Shown in pieces: positions 57,572 to 64,000 of a DNA stretch of 64,000 nucleotides. How positions within the stretch are numbered: the first letter of the stretch is position 1; the number at the start of each line of letters is the position of its first letter. This DNA is from Hyphomicrobiales bacterium (GTDB lineage Bacteria > Pseudomonadota > Alphaproteobacteria > Rhizobiales > Xanthobacteraceae). Both the position numbers and the translations under genes were made by a program. Below the pieces are notes generated by a model. It searched no databases and was not told where the DNA came from. It saw nothing but the letters and a program-made list of their open reading frames with translations. Location of the stretch: positions 50,515-114,514 of the forward strand of contig JAKFYI010000001.1 in assembly GCA_021730985.1 (NCBI GenBank), read 5' to 3'.

Positions 57572-58354
57572 ATGAGCGATTCTTGCCTGAAATTTCTGGA
57601 CGTGGGAACCGGCCCCGCCGCCCGCCGTATCGCGGTGCGGGAGCGCCCCGGCGGTCCGCCCGGCGTGTTCTGGCTCGGCGGCTTCAAATCCGACATGACG
57701 GGCACCAAGGCTGCGGCGCTCGATGCGTGGGCTGAGCGTCACGGCCGCGCCTGCACGCGGTTCGATTACTCCGGCCACGGCGAATCCGGCGGCGCGTTCC
57801 AGGACGGCACGATCGGCCGCTGGCTGGAGGATGCGGCCTCAGTGTTCGCGCAGGCGCAGGGGCCGCAGATCCTGGTCGGCTCCTCGATGGGGGGCTGGAT
57901 CGCCTTGCTGCTGGTGCGCGAGCTCAAGCGCCGCGCGGCGGCGGGCCAGGCCTTGCGCGCTTCGGTCGTGGGTCTCGTTCTCATCGCGCCTGCGGTCGAT
58001 TTCACCGAGGAGCTGATGTGGAAGAACTTCTCCGCGCCGGTGAAACGCGAGATCGAGGAGAAGGGCTCCTGGACGCGGCCTTCGGAATACGACGCGGGCG
58101 GCTATCCGATCACCCGCGCGCTGATCGAGGAGGGGCGCAATCATCTTCTGCTCGGTGAACTGATCGAGATCGGTTGCCCGGTGCGCATCCTGCAGGGCGT
58201 GCAGGACCCCGACGTGCCGTGGCGGCACGCCGCCGAACTGTCGTCGCGGCTCGCGCACGACGATGTCGTGCTAACTTTGGTGAAGGATGGCGACCACCGG
58301 CTGTCGCGTCCGGAAGATCTCGCGCGGCTGATCGCTGCGGTGGCGGAATTCTAG
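57572..58354 (+). CDS. Alpha/beta hydrolase
   Basis: 260-residue hydrolase. Nucleophile elbow GSSMGGW, oxyanion segment FWLGGFKSDMTGTKA, acid in GVQDPDVPW, and catalytic His in KDGDHRLSRPED. The pattern resembles ABHD10/depalmitoylase-like members. Substrate unknown. Confidence 0.88.
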   Translation: MSDSCLKFLDVGTGPAARRIAVRERPGGPPGVFWLGGFKSDMTGTKAAALDAWAERHGRACTRFDYSGHGESGGAFQDGTIGRWLEDAASVFAQAQGPQILVGSSMGGWIALLLVRELKRRAAAGQALRASVVGLVLIAPAVDFTEELMWKNFSAPVKREIEEKGSWTRPSEYDAGGYPITRALIEEGRNHLLLGELIEIGCPVRILQGVQDPDVPWRHAAELSSRLAHDDVVLTLVKDGDHRLSRPEDLARLIAAVAEF

Positions 58355-58429
58355 CGCGGTTGCGGAGCCATTCTACTGAATTCGTTCCGTGCTATATGTG
58401 GGCGTTGCAAGGCATACGAGAGTCAAAGA

Positions 58430-59095
58430 ATGAACCTTTGGGGCGATCGTATCGATAGCGCCACCTTGGCATTGATGGACCATCGCAAGGTCGCGGCTTT
58501 TTCCGGCCGGAGACCGGCGCTCGTGGCGATCGATCTCTACGATCTGGTCTACGACGGCGGGCCGCGCCCGGTGAAGGAGTTGATGGAGGACTACCCTTCA
58601 TCCTGCGGAGAATACGCGTGGAAGGCCTTGCCTCCGACGATTGAGCTCTACGAGTCGGCACGACGGTCTGCGATTCCGGTCGTCCATGTCACGTATGATA
58701 CGCGCGCGGAAACCGACGGAACGGTCCGGCCCACCAACCGCCAGCGGATGCAGCCCGATCGCGGGCTCTTCAAGATCAAGCAGGAGCTCTCTCCGGTCGG
58801 CGACGAACTTGTCGTCTACAAGAAGCGGGCCAGTGCGTTCTTCGGCACTGCGCTGACTGCCTTCCTGAATGAGATGGGCGCGGATTCGCTTTTTATCGTC
58901 GGCGAAAGCACCAGCGGCTGTGTTCGATCGAGCGTCGTCGAGGCGTGGTCGCTCGGCTATCCGGTGGCCGTCGTCTCTGACTGCGTGTTTGACCGCTCGG
59001 AACTGAGCCATCAGGTCAGCCTGTTTGATATGCATCTGAAATACGCGACGGTCGTTCCTGTTTCCACGGCATGTGATTTGATGCGCAATGCGTGA
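58430..59095 (+). CDS. Isochorismatase-family cysteine hydrolase (catalytically intact)
   Basis: 221 residues. The catalytic triad is present: Asp35 (LVAIDLYD), Lys131 (VVYKKRASAFFGT) and Cys164 (TSGCVRSSV), with the usual cis-peptide region before the Cys. It resembles N-carbamoylsarcosine/maleamate amidohydrolase types more than true isochorismatases. First gene of a three-gene plus-strand unit; it overlaps the next gene by 8 bp. Confidence 0.92.
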   Translation: MNLWGDRIDSATLALMDHRKVAAFSGRRPALVAIDLYDLVYDGGPRPVKELMEDYPSSCGEYAWKALPPTIELYESARRSAIPVVHVTYDTRAETDGTVRPTNRQRMQPDRGLFKIKQELSPVGDELVVYKKRASAFFGTALTAFLNEMGADSLFIVGESTSGCVRSSVVEAWSLGYPVAVVSDCVFDRSELSHQVSLFDMHLKYATVVPVSTACDLMRNA

Positions 59096-59624
59096 CTTCG
59101 AAGACTATTGCTGGCGGGACGTCGTCTCCGACGAGGATCTCTACATCTACGCGTCCTACGTGCGCCCTCGCTCCGTGGGACCAAAGCCGGTGATTGTTGT
59201 TGTGCATCCCGGCGATGCGCCCAGCGGCGACACTTGGCGCCAGGATGCCGCGCGTCTGCTGTCGGAAGCGCGCACGCGCAACATTCCCGTCGTGCACTCG
59301 CTGCCGCCCAATGCAGCGCCGTCGCTCGCCACGAAAGACGGCGAACCGCTGGTCACGCGGCCTTGCGAGAGCGCGTTCTTCTCCTCCGATCTCGAACGGA
59401 CGCCGCGTCGGCAGGGCGCACGGTCGCTCATCCTTTGCGGCGGGCCATCGAGCGGCGCGCTGCGCGCCAGCGCCGTGGAAGGAAAATCGTTTGGCTACAA
59501 GGTGGCGATCGCCGAAGATACCGTGGGCGACATCTCCACATTCCTGCACAAGATCGCTCTGTTTGAGATCGCGCATAAATACGCCGACGTCATGTCGCTG
59601 GAGGAGCTCGTCAGTCAGCTATGA
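59088..59624 (+). CDS. Isochorismatase-fold protein lacking all catalytic residues
   Basis: 178 residues that align along their length with the preceding protein (ESAFFSS against ASAFFGT; GGPSSGALRASAVEGKSFGY against GESTSGCVRSSVVEAWSLGY). Yet Asp is replaced by His40, Lys by Arg91 and Cys by Ala124. It is therefore a probable pseudoenzyme, likely an oligomer partner of the intact paralogue. The frame is clean and overlaps both neighbours (8 bp before, 4 bp after), so it is under selection, not decaying. Confidence 0.85.
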   Translation: MRDFEDYCWRDVVSDEDLYIYASYVRPRSVGPKPVIVVVHPGDAPSGDTWRQDAARLLSEARTRNIPVVHSLPPNAAPSLATKDGEPLVTRPCESAFFSSDLERTPRRQGARSLILCGGPSSGALRASAVEGKSFGYKVAIAEDTVGDISTFLHKIALFEIAHKYADVMSLEELVSQL

Positions 59625-60511
59625 AACCCACTCCTTACGGACCGTTTCCATACAGCGCGATCAACCGTCGGCCGAAATGGACGCTGCCCAACGGCGCACG
59701 CGTCGCGCTCTGGGTGATCCCCAACATCGAATTCTTTCCGCTCGATCGGGCGATGCCGGGCGACTCGAACGAGCGGCCCAAGGGCAACACCGGCACGCCC
59801 ATGGTGCGGCACTGGGCGCAGCGCGACTACGGCAACCGTGTTGGCGTGTTTCGTCTGATGGATGCACTGTCCAAGCGGGATATCCGAGCCACGGTGGCGC
59901 TCAATTCGGACGTTTGCGATCACCACCCCGAGATCGTCGAAGACTGCATGAAGCTCGGCTGGGAGATGATGGGCCACAACCGCACGAACGTGGAACGCCT
60001 CAACGAAGTGCCGGTAGAGCAGGAGCGAGAGGTCATCAAGGGTTCGCTGGATCGCATTCAGAAGGCGACGGGCCGCCGTCCACTGGGATGGCTGGGCTCG
60101 GGCTTGCAGGAAACCTGGAACACGCTCGATCATCTCGCCGCCGAGGGATGCATCTACGTCGCCGACTGGGTCAACGACGATCAGCCGTACCTGATGGACA
60201 TTGGCGGCAAGCCGATCGTCTCAATACCTTACTCCTACGAGATCAACGACACCGCGGCGATCGTACGGTCGATGCACACCCCCGGCGAGTTCGAGCGCAT
60301 GATTCGCGATCAGTTCGATGTGCTGTGGCGGGAGGGCGAGCACTCGGCGCGGGTGATGGCGATATGCCTGCACCCGTATGTCACCGGGCAGCCGCATCGG
60401 ATCGGCGCGCTCGAGCGGGCGCTCGACCACATCCTCGGCTTCGAGGGTGTATGGAAGGCCACCGGCGAGGAAATCGCCCGGCACTTCCTCAAGTCTCAGA
60501 GCGCCACGTAA
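59621..60511 (+). CDS. PuuE-like polysaccharide deacetylase family protein (allantoinase/imidase type)
   Basis: 296 residues of the NodB-fold subgroup acting on small cyclic amides (PuuE allantoinase, cyclic imidase). It starts RPKWTLPNGARVALWVIPNIEFF, typical of this subgroup; metal and catalytic residues by pattern include Asp in LNSDVCDHHPE, the His/Asn of MMGHNRTN, and ICLHPYVTGQPHR. Coupled by ATGA to the pseudo-isochorismatase. A ring-opening hydrolase followed by an amidase would suit catabolism of a ureide or cyclic imide. Confidence 0.87.
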   Translation: MKPTPYGPFPYSAINRRPKWTLPNGARVALWVIPNIEFFPLDRAMPGDSNERPKGNTGTPMVRHWAQRDYGNRVGVFRLMDALSKRDIRATVALNSDVCDHHPEIVEDCMKLGWEMMGHNRTNVERLNEVPVEQEREVIKGSLDRIQKATGRRPLGWLGSGLQETWNTLDHLAAEGCIYVADWVNDDQPYLMDIGGKPIVSIPYSYEINDTAAIVRSMHTPGEFERMIRDQFDVLWREGEHSARVMAICLHPYVTGQPHRIGALERALDHILGFEGVWKATGEEIARHFLKSQSAT

Positions 60512-60514
60512 GTC

Positions 60515-61474
60515 TCAATTCGCCGTCGCACCTGAATCGGCGACGATCTTGCGCCACTTGGCCGTCTCCGCCCGCACGTAGTCGGAGAACTCTTTCGGCG
60601 TGTTCCACATCGGCTCCAGGCCCGCCGCGATCAGCTTGGCGCGCACATCGGGCTTCTGCAGGATCTTGATCGTCTCGGCGTTGAGACGCTGAACGATGTC
60701 CTGCGGCGTGTTGGCGGGCACAAAAATCCCATACCAGTTGTTGATCTCGTAACCCGGCACGCCCGACTCCGCGATGGTCGGAACACCCGGCAGACCCTCG
60801 AATCGGGTTTTGCCGGTCATCGCAATGGCGCGCAGCTTGTCAGTCTGGATCGCGGAAATCGTTGTCGCGACCGAGGCGAACGCGAGCTGCACGCGCCCCG
60901 CGAGAAGATCCACCATGGCCGGCGCGCCGCCCTTGTAGGGAACGTGCACCATGGATGTGCCGGTCATCGTTTTGAAAAGCTCTCCTGCCAGGTGCGTGTC
61001 CGTCCCGCTTCCGGCCGAGCTGAACGAAAGCTTATTCGGGTTGGCCTTGGCGTAAGCCACGAGCTCGCCGACGGTCTTCACCGGAAGTTCGGGATTGACC
61101 ACCAGCACGCTCAAGCCGTTGACGACCAGCGTCACTGGCGAGAGATCGTTGATGGGATCGAAGGGCAAGTCCTTGTACAGATGCGGTGCGATCGCAATGC
61201 CGCCGAGGTGACCGAGCACCAGCGAATATCCGTCTGGCGGCGACTTGGCGACGTTGTTGGGGGCGATTGTGCCCCCGGCGCCGGCCCGATTCTCGATGAT
61301 CACGGGTTGCTTCAGAACCTCGCTCAGTTCCTGCCCGATCACCCGACCCGCGATATCCGCGCCTCCGCCCGGAGAAAACGGGATCACCAGTCGCAGCGGC
61401 CGCGACGGCCAGCTCTGTGCCAGAGCCGCGTTCGTAACGCCGGCAAGAAGGAAAAACGCGAGAAGAATTCGCAT
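60515..61474 (-). CDS. Bug-family (TTT) substrate-binding protein
   Basis: 319 residues. Sec signal (MRILLAFFLLAGVTNAALAQ), then SWPSRPLRLVIPFSPGGGADIAGRVIG and AGAGGTIAPNNVAKSPPDGYSL, the Bug signature. Its 3' end lies 3 bp from the convergent deacetylase gene, so the two units are functionally linked by position. The ligand is presumably the compound degraded by the cluster. Confidence 0.93.
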   Translation of the reverse strand: MRILLAFFLLAGVTNAALAQSWPSRPLRLVIPFSPGGGADIAGRVIGQELSEVLKQPVIIENRAGAGGTIAPNNVAKSPPDGYSLVLGHLGGIAIAPHLYKDLPFDPINDLSPVTLVVNGLSVLVVNPELPVKTVGELVAYAKANPNKLSFSSAGSGTDTHLAGELFKTMTGTSMVHVPYKGGAPAMVDLLAGRVQLAFASVATTISAIQTDKLRAIAMTGKTRFEGLPGVPTIAESGVPGYEINNWYGIFVPANTPQDIVQRLNAETIKILQKPDVRAKLIAAGLEPMWNTPKEFSDYVRAETAKWRKIVADSGATAN

Positions 61475-61563
61475 TCGAGTTACCTCGCTTCCAGATGCCA
61501 GAAGGCATCCGCCATGCTCCAGGCATCCCGCATACTAGCAAGCTCACATTGTGAGTACGTGCC

Positions 61564-62538
61564 TTAAATCCGTTCAATCCCTGCATCGGCGACGACCTTG
61601 GTCCAGCGCGCAACATCGGCTGCGATGCGGCTCTTGAACTCGTCCGGCGATCCGGACTTCGGTTCGCTGCCGGTCTTCTGGATGCGTTCCACCATGGCGG
61701 GCTCCTTCACCACGGCGGCGATCTCGCCGTTGAGCCGCGCTGCGATCTCGGCCGGCAGCTTGGCCGGTCCGATCACGCCCATCCATGAGGTAATGGAGAA
61801 GCCCGGGAATCCCGCTTCGGCGATGGTGCCGACGTTCGGCAGACTGAGGAAGCGCGTCGCGCCGGTCACGCCGATTGGATGCAACGCGCCGGAGTTGATC
61901 TGCCCGATCAGCGCAATGGGCGGATCGATCAGGAAGTCGAGCCGCTTGGCGATGAGTTCGGTCAGCGCCTGATTGCCGCCGCGAAACGGCACTGTCTGAA
62001 TCTTGATTCCGGCCAGCCGCGAAAAGTATTCGATCAGCAGATGCTGCGGCGTGCCCTGGCCCGGCACGCCGCCGAGCAATGGGTTGGCGCGCTCCCGCGC
62101 GGCCTTAATCAGGTCCGGGATGTTGCGGATCGCGTGCTCGGGATGGGTGACGATGACGAACGGAAATTCGATTGCCTGGCCGACGATGGTGAAGTCGTCA
62201 GTCGGATGATAGGGCAGCGACTTGTACGTCGCCGCGGCGACCGCGTGACCGCTTGGAATGTATCCCAACGTGTAGCCGTCGGGCGCTGCGCGCGCGACCT
62301 GCGCCGCGGCGAGCGTTCCCGCGGCGCCGGGCCGCGCCTCGACGACGATCTGTTGGCCGAGCCGCTTCGACAGGCCTTCGGCGATCAGCCGCGCGCTGAC
62401 ATCGACGCCGCCGCCCGCGGCCAGCCCGTGAATCATGGTGATGTTGCGTTCGGGCCATGCGGCGAATGCCCGGGTCGCAGGCCATGCGGCGGTGGCGGAC
62501 AATCCGGCAAGCACGGTGCGGCGCGGCAATGCGGCCAT
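61564..62538 (-). CDS. Bug-family (TTT) substrate-binding protein
   Basis: 324 residues from ATG 62538 (GGGAGGGA about 5 nt upstream; ATG 62565 is less likely). Twin-arginine-like signal (PRRTVLAGLSATAAW), then WPERNITMIHGLAAGGGVDVSARLIAEGL and GAAGTLAAAQVARAAPDGYTL. It lies upstream of, and on the same strand as, the 60515 gene; the two are paralogues but well diverged, implying different ligands. Confidence 0.92.
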   Translation of the reverse strand: MAALPRRTVLAGLSATAAWPATRAFAAWPERNITMIHGLAAGGGVDVSARLIAEGLSKRLGQQIVVEARPGAAGTLAAAQVARAAPDGYTLGYIPSGHAVAAATYKSLPYHPTDDFTIVGQAIEFPFVIVTHPEHAIRNIPDLIKAARERANPLLGGVPGQGTPQHLLIEYFSRLAGIKIQTVPFRGGNQALTELIAKRLDFLIDPPIALIGQINSGALHPIGVTGATRFLSLPNVGTIAEAGFPGFSITSWMGVIGPAKLPAEIAARLNGEIAAVVKEPAMVERIQKTGSEPKSGSPDEFKSRIAADVARWTKVVADAGIERI

Positions 62539-62570
62539 GGCGTCCCTCCCTGTTGTTGGAGGCATGCTAG

Positions 62571-62616
62571 AGCATGATCCCGAAAAGTGGGAACCGGTTT
62601 TCGGAAAAGATCATCC
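62571..62616. repeat. Dispersed palindromic element, GAGCATGATC type (copy 2)
   Basis: AGCATGATCCCGAAAAGTGG then GAACCGGTTTTCGGAAAAGATCAT, reverse-oriented relative to 2466-2514. Lies between queG and the Bug gene. Confidence 0.85.
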
Positions 62617-62655
62617 CCAAACAAGAAGCCGTTATCGGACGGCAGCAACATCAGG

Positions 62656-63780
62656 TCAGGCGAGCGCCGCAGCCCATTCGTCCTGCACCGAAGCGTCGGC
62701 TTCCGCGCTGCGCTCCAGCATGTGCGCCGCGAACCGGGCGCGGTCGAGCCGTGCCAGCGCCCAGACCGCGGCGCCACGCACCAGCGGCGATGCATCGGCG
62801 AGCCGCGCCTCGGCGTCGGGGGCGAGCGTTGCATCGCCCGAGTTGCCGATCGCGATCAGCACGTTGCGGATGAAGCGGTCGCGTCCGGCGCGCTTGACCG
62901 CGGTCTTGGCGAACAGCGCGCGGAATGAGGCGTCGTCGAGCTGCGACAATTCGCTGAGCTTCGGCTCGCGCAAGTCGCCGCGCATCGCCAGCTTGGCGTC
63001 GTGGCCTTGCTGCGCGAACTTGTTCCACGGGCACACCGAGAGACAATCGTCGCAGCCGTAGATGCGGTTGCCCATCAGCGGACGCAGCTCGCGGTCGATC
63101 GGGCCTTTGTGCTCGATGGTGAGGTACGAGATGCAACGCCGCGCATCGAGCCGGTACGGTTCGGGAAACGCCGCGGTGGGGCATACGTCGAGACATGAGC
63201 GGCAGGTTCCGCACTGGCCCACCTCGGCGTCGTCGAACGGCAGCTCCAGCGTGGTGAAGATCGAGCCGAGAAACAGCCACGAGCCGTAGTCGCGCGACAC
63301 CAGATTGGTGTGCTTGCCCTGCCAGCCGAGCCCTGCGCCCGCTGCGAGCGGCTTCTCCATCACCGCCGCGGTATCGACGAACACCTTCACGTTCGCGTCG
63401 CAGCCGGCGTTTGCAAGGAGCCAGCGCGCCAGCGCCTTGAGACGCTTCTTGATGATCTCGTGATAGTCCTCGCGCTGCGCATAGACCGAGATGGCGCCGC
63501 GCTCGCGCTGCTTCAGAATGTCCAGCGGATCGTGCTGCGGACCGTAATTGACGCCGAGCATCACGATCGAGCGCACCTGTGGCCACAGCACGAGCGGATC
63601 GCCGCGCCGCTCGGCGGTGGTCTCCATCCAGTCCATGTCGCCGTGCGCGCCGTCGGCGAGGAATCTTTCGAGCCGCACTTTGGCCTGCGGCGCAGCATCG
63701 GGACGCGTCACGCCGACAGTGTCGAAGCCGTGCTCGCGCGCGGCTTGCTGCAACATCGTTTTCAGTCGTGCGGCATCCAC
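62656..63780 (-). CDS. queG: Epoxyqueuosine reductase QueG
   Basis: 374 residues from GTG 63780 (ATG 63756 possible). Cobalamin- and Fe-S-dependent reductase making queuosine at tRNA position 34. Two [4Fe-4S] motifs: [13 protein letters not shown] and [17 protein letters not shown]-like [18 protein letters not shown] and the C-terminal HEAT-like repeat region ([12 protein letters not shown]...[10 protein letters not shown]) are typical. GGAGGGA, about 8 nt before the GTG, is supplied by a dispersed repeat. A longer in-frame ATG would translate through the repeats. Confidence 0.95.
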   Translation of the reverse strand: MDAARLKTMLQQAAREHGFDTVGVTRPDAAPQAKVRLERFLADGAHGDMDWMETTAERRGDPLVLWPQVRSIVMLGVNYGPQHDPLDILKQRERGAISVYAQREDYHEIIKKRLKALARWLLANAGCDANVKVFVDTAAVMEKPLAAGAGLGWQGKHTNLVSRDYGSWLFLGSIFTTLELPFDDAEVGQCGTCRSCLDVCPTAAFPEPYRLDARRCISYLTIEHKGPIDRELRPLMGNRIYGCDDCLSVCPWNKFAQQGHDAKLAMRGDLREPKLSELSQLDDASFRALFAKTAVKRAGRDRFIRNVLIAIGNSGDATLAPDAEARLADASPLVRGAAVWALARLDRARFAAHMLERSAEADASVQDEWAAALA

Positions 63781-63788
63781 CGACGCGC

Positions 63789-63828
63789 TCCCTCCCCCCT
63801 TGTGGGGGAGGGTTGGGGAGGGGGGTGA
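63789..63828. repeat. 38-bp repeat upstream of queG
   Basis: TCCCTCCCCCCTTGTGGGGG then AGGGTTGGGGAGGGGGGT; same family as the copies flanking the DUF559 gene. Confidence 0.85.
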
Positions 63829-63846
63829 TTTATTTAGTGAAGTAGA

Positions 63847-63906
63847 CCCCCCTCCCGACGCGCTTCGCGCGTCGACCTCCCCCGCAAGGGGGGAGGTAAA
63901 GGAGGA
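63847..63906. repeat. Related GC-rich repeat with central hairpin
   Basis: ACCCCCCTCCCGACGCGCTT, then CGCGCGTCGACCTCCCCCGC, then AAGGGGGGAGGT. It shares the ends of the 38-bp family but has an inner GACGCGC-TTC-GCGCGTC stem. Adjacent to the preceding copy. Confidence 0.75.
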
Positions 63907-63947
63907 GAGAGCGGCGCTCGCGTCAGGCAATGCAGCAGCGCGCTTGT

Positions 63948-64000
63948 CTAGAAGTCGAGGTTGGCGTAGGCCGCCGCCGCCGGCACCCCCGGCAGCGCGT
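63948..64000 (-). CDS. C-terminal end of an upstream gene (partial)
   Basis: Seventeen codons ending [16 protein letters not shown] before a TAG. The frame is open to the window edge. The sequence would suit a glutathione S-transferase C-terminus, but this is too short to be sure. Confidence 0.4.
   Translation of the reverse strand, partial: ALPGVPAAAAYANLDF

Overview
The window is GC-rich chromosomal DNA of an alphaproteobacterium of the Hyphomicrobiales (Rhizobiales), closest in character to the Bradyrhizobiaceae/Xanthobacteraceae. Grounds: hisF-hisE-coaA and hemW-rdgB-rph // hrcA-grpE gene order, dnaK-dnaJ followed by a PmtA-type methyltransferase and pyrF, an OlsB-like ornithine-lipid acyltransferase, three Bug-type (tripartite tricarboxylate transporter) binding proteins, an alphaproteobacterial SOS box (GAAC-N7-GAAC), and several dispersed palindromic repeats of the kind that litter genomes of this group. 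This placement comes from recognising families and gene order, not from a database search.

Layout. 1-6.3 kb: end of the histidine operon, coaA, an acyltransferase, a hybrid sensor kinase and a small exported protein. 6.3-12.1 kb: comM (yifB), split by a 4,240-bp integrative element carrying a large serine recombinase, a ParB-like protein, two small lipoproteins and small ORFs. The two halves of comM rejoin in frame across a TT dinucleotide, and the reconstructed attP is a quasi-palindrome centred on that TT. 12.2-24.8 kb: gshB, a chemoreceptor, a 1,058-residue autotransporter, yraN-rsmI, an LpoA-like lipoprotein, a zeta-toxin-like kinase with a small membrane partner, then hemW-rdgB-rph. 25-28.9 kb: accessory genes between rph and hrcA (Bug protein with a divergent PDC-hydrolase-like amidohydrolase, an RHH-PIN toxin-antitoxin pair, LtrA). 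28.9-42.7 kb: hrcA-grpE, dnaK-dnaJ with a heat-shock-like promoter, pmtA-like, pyrF, dapB and gpmI, with a low-GC patch holding a small HTH gene between the last two.

42.8-57.5 kb: an AraC-Ogt repair protein, nth, small membrane proteins, a YiiX-type hydrolase, a Tat-exported amine oxidase coupled to a diphthine-ammonia-ligase-like protein, then a translation block on the minus strand (infC with an AUU start, rpmI, rplT, pheS, pheT). A DUF559 nuclease-like gene flanked by inverted copies of a 38-bp repeat is wedged between pheS and pheT. 57.5-64 kb: a hydrolase, a catabolic cluster (two isochorismatase-like proteins, one lacking all catalytic residues, plus a PuuE-like deacetylase) converging on two Bug binding proteins, then queG.

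Strongest leads: the serine-recombinase element in an SOS-regulated comM, whose minus-strand cargo may be read from the comM SOS promoter; the DUF559 gene with its inverted repeat flanks; and the active/inactive isochorismatase pair with its deacetylase partner.
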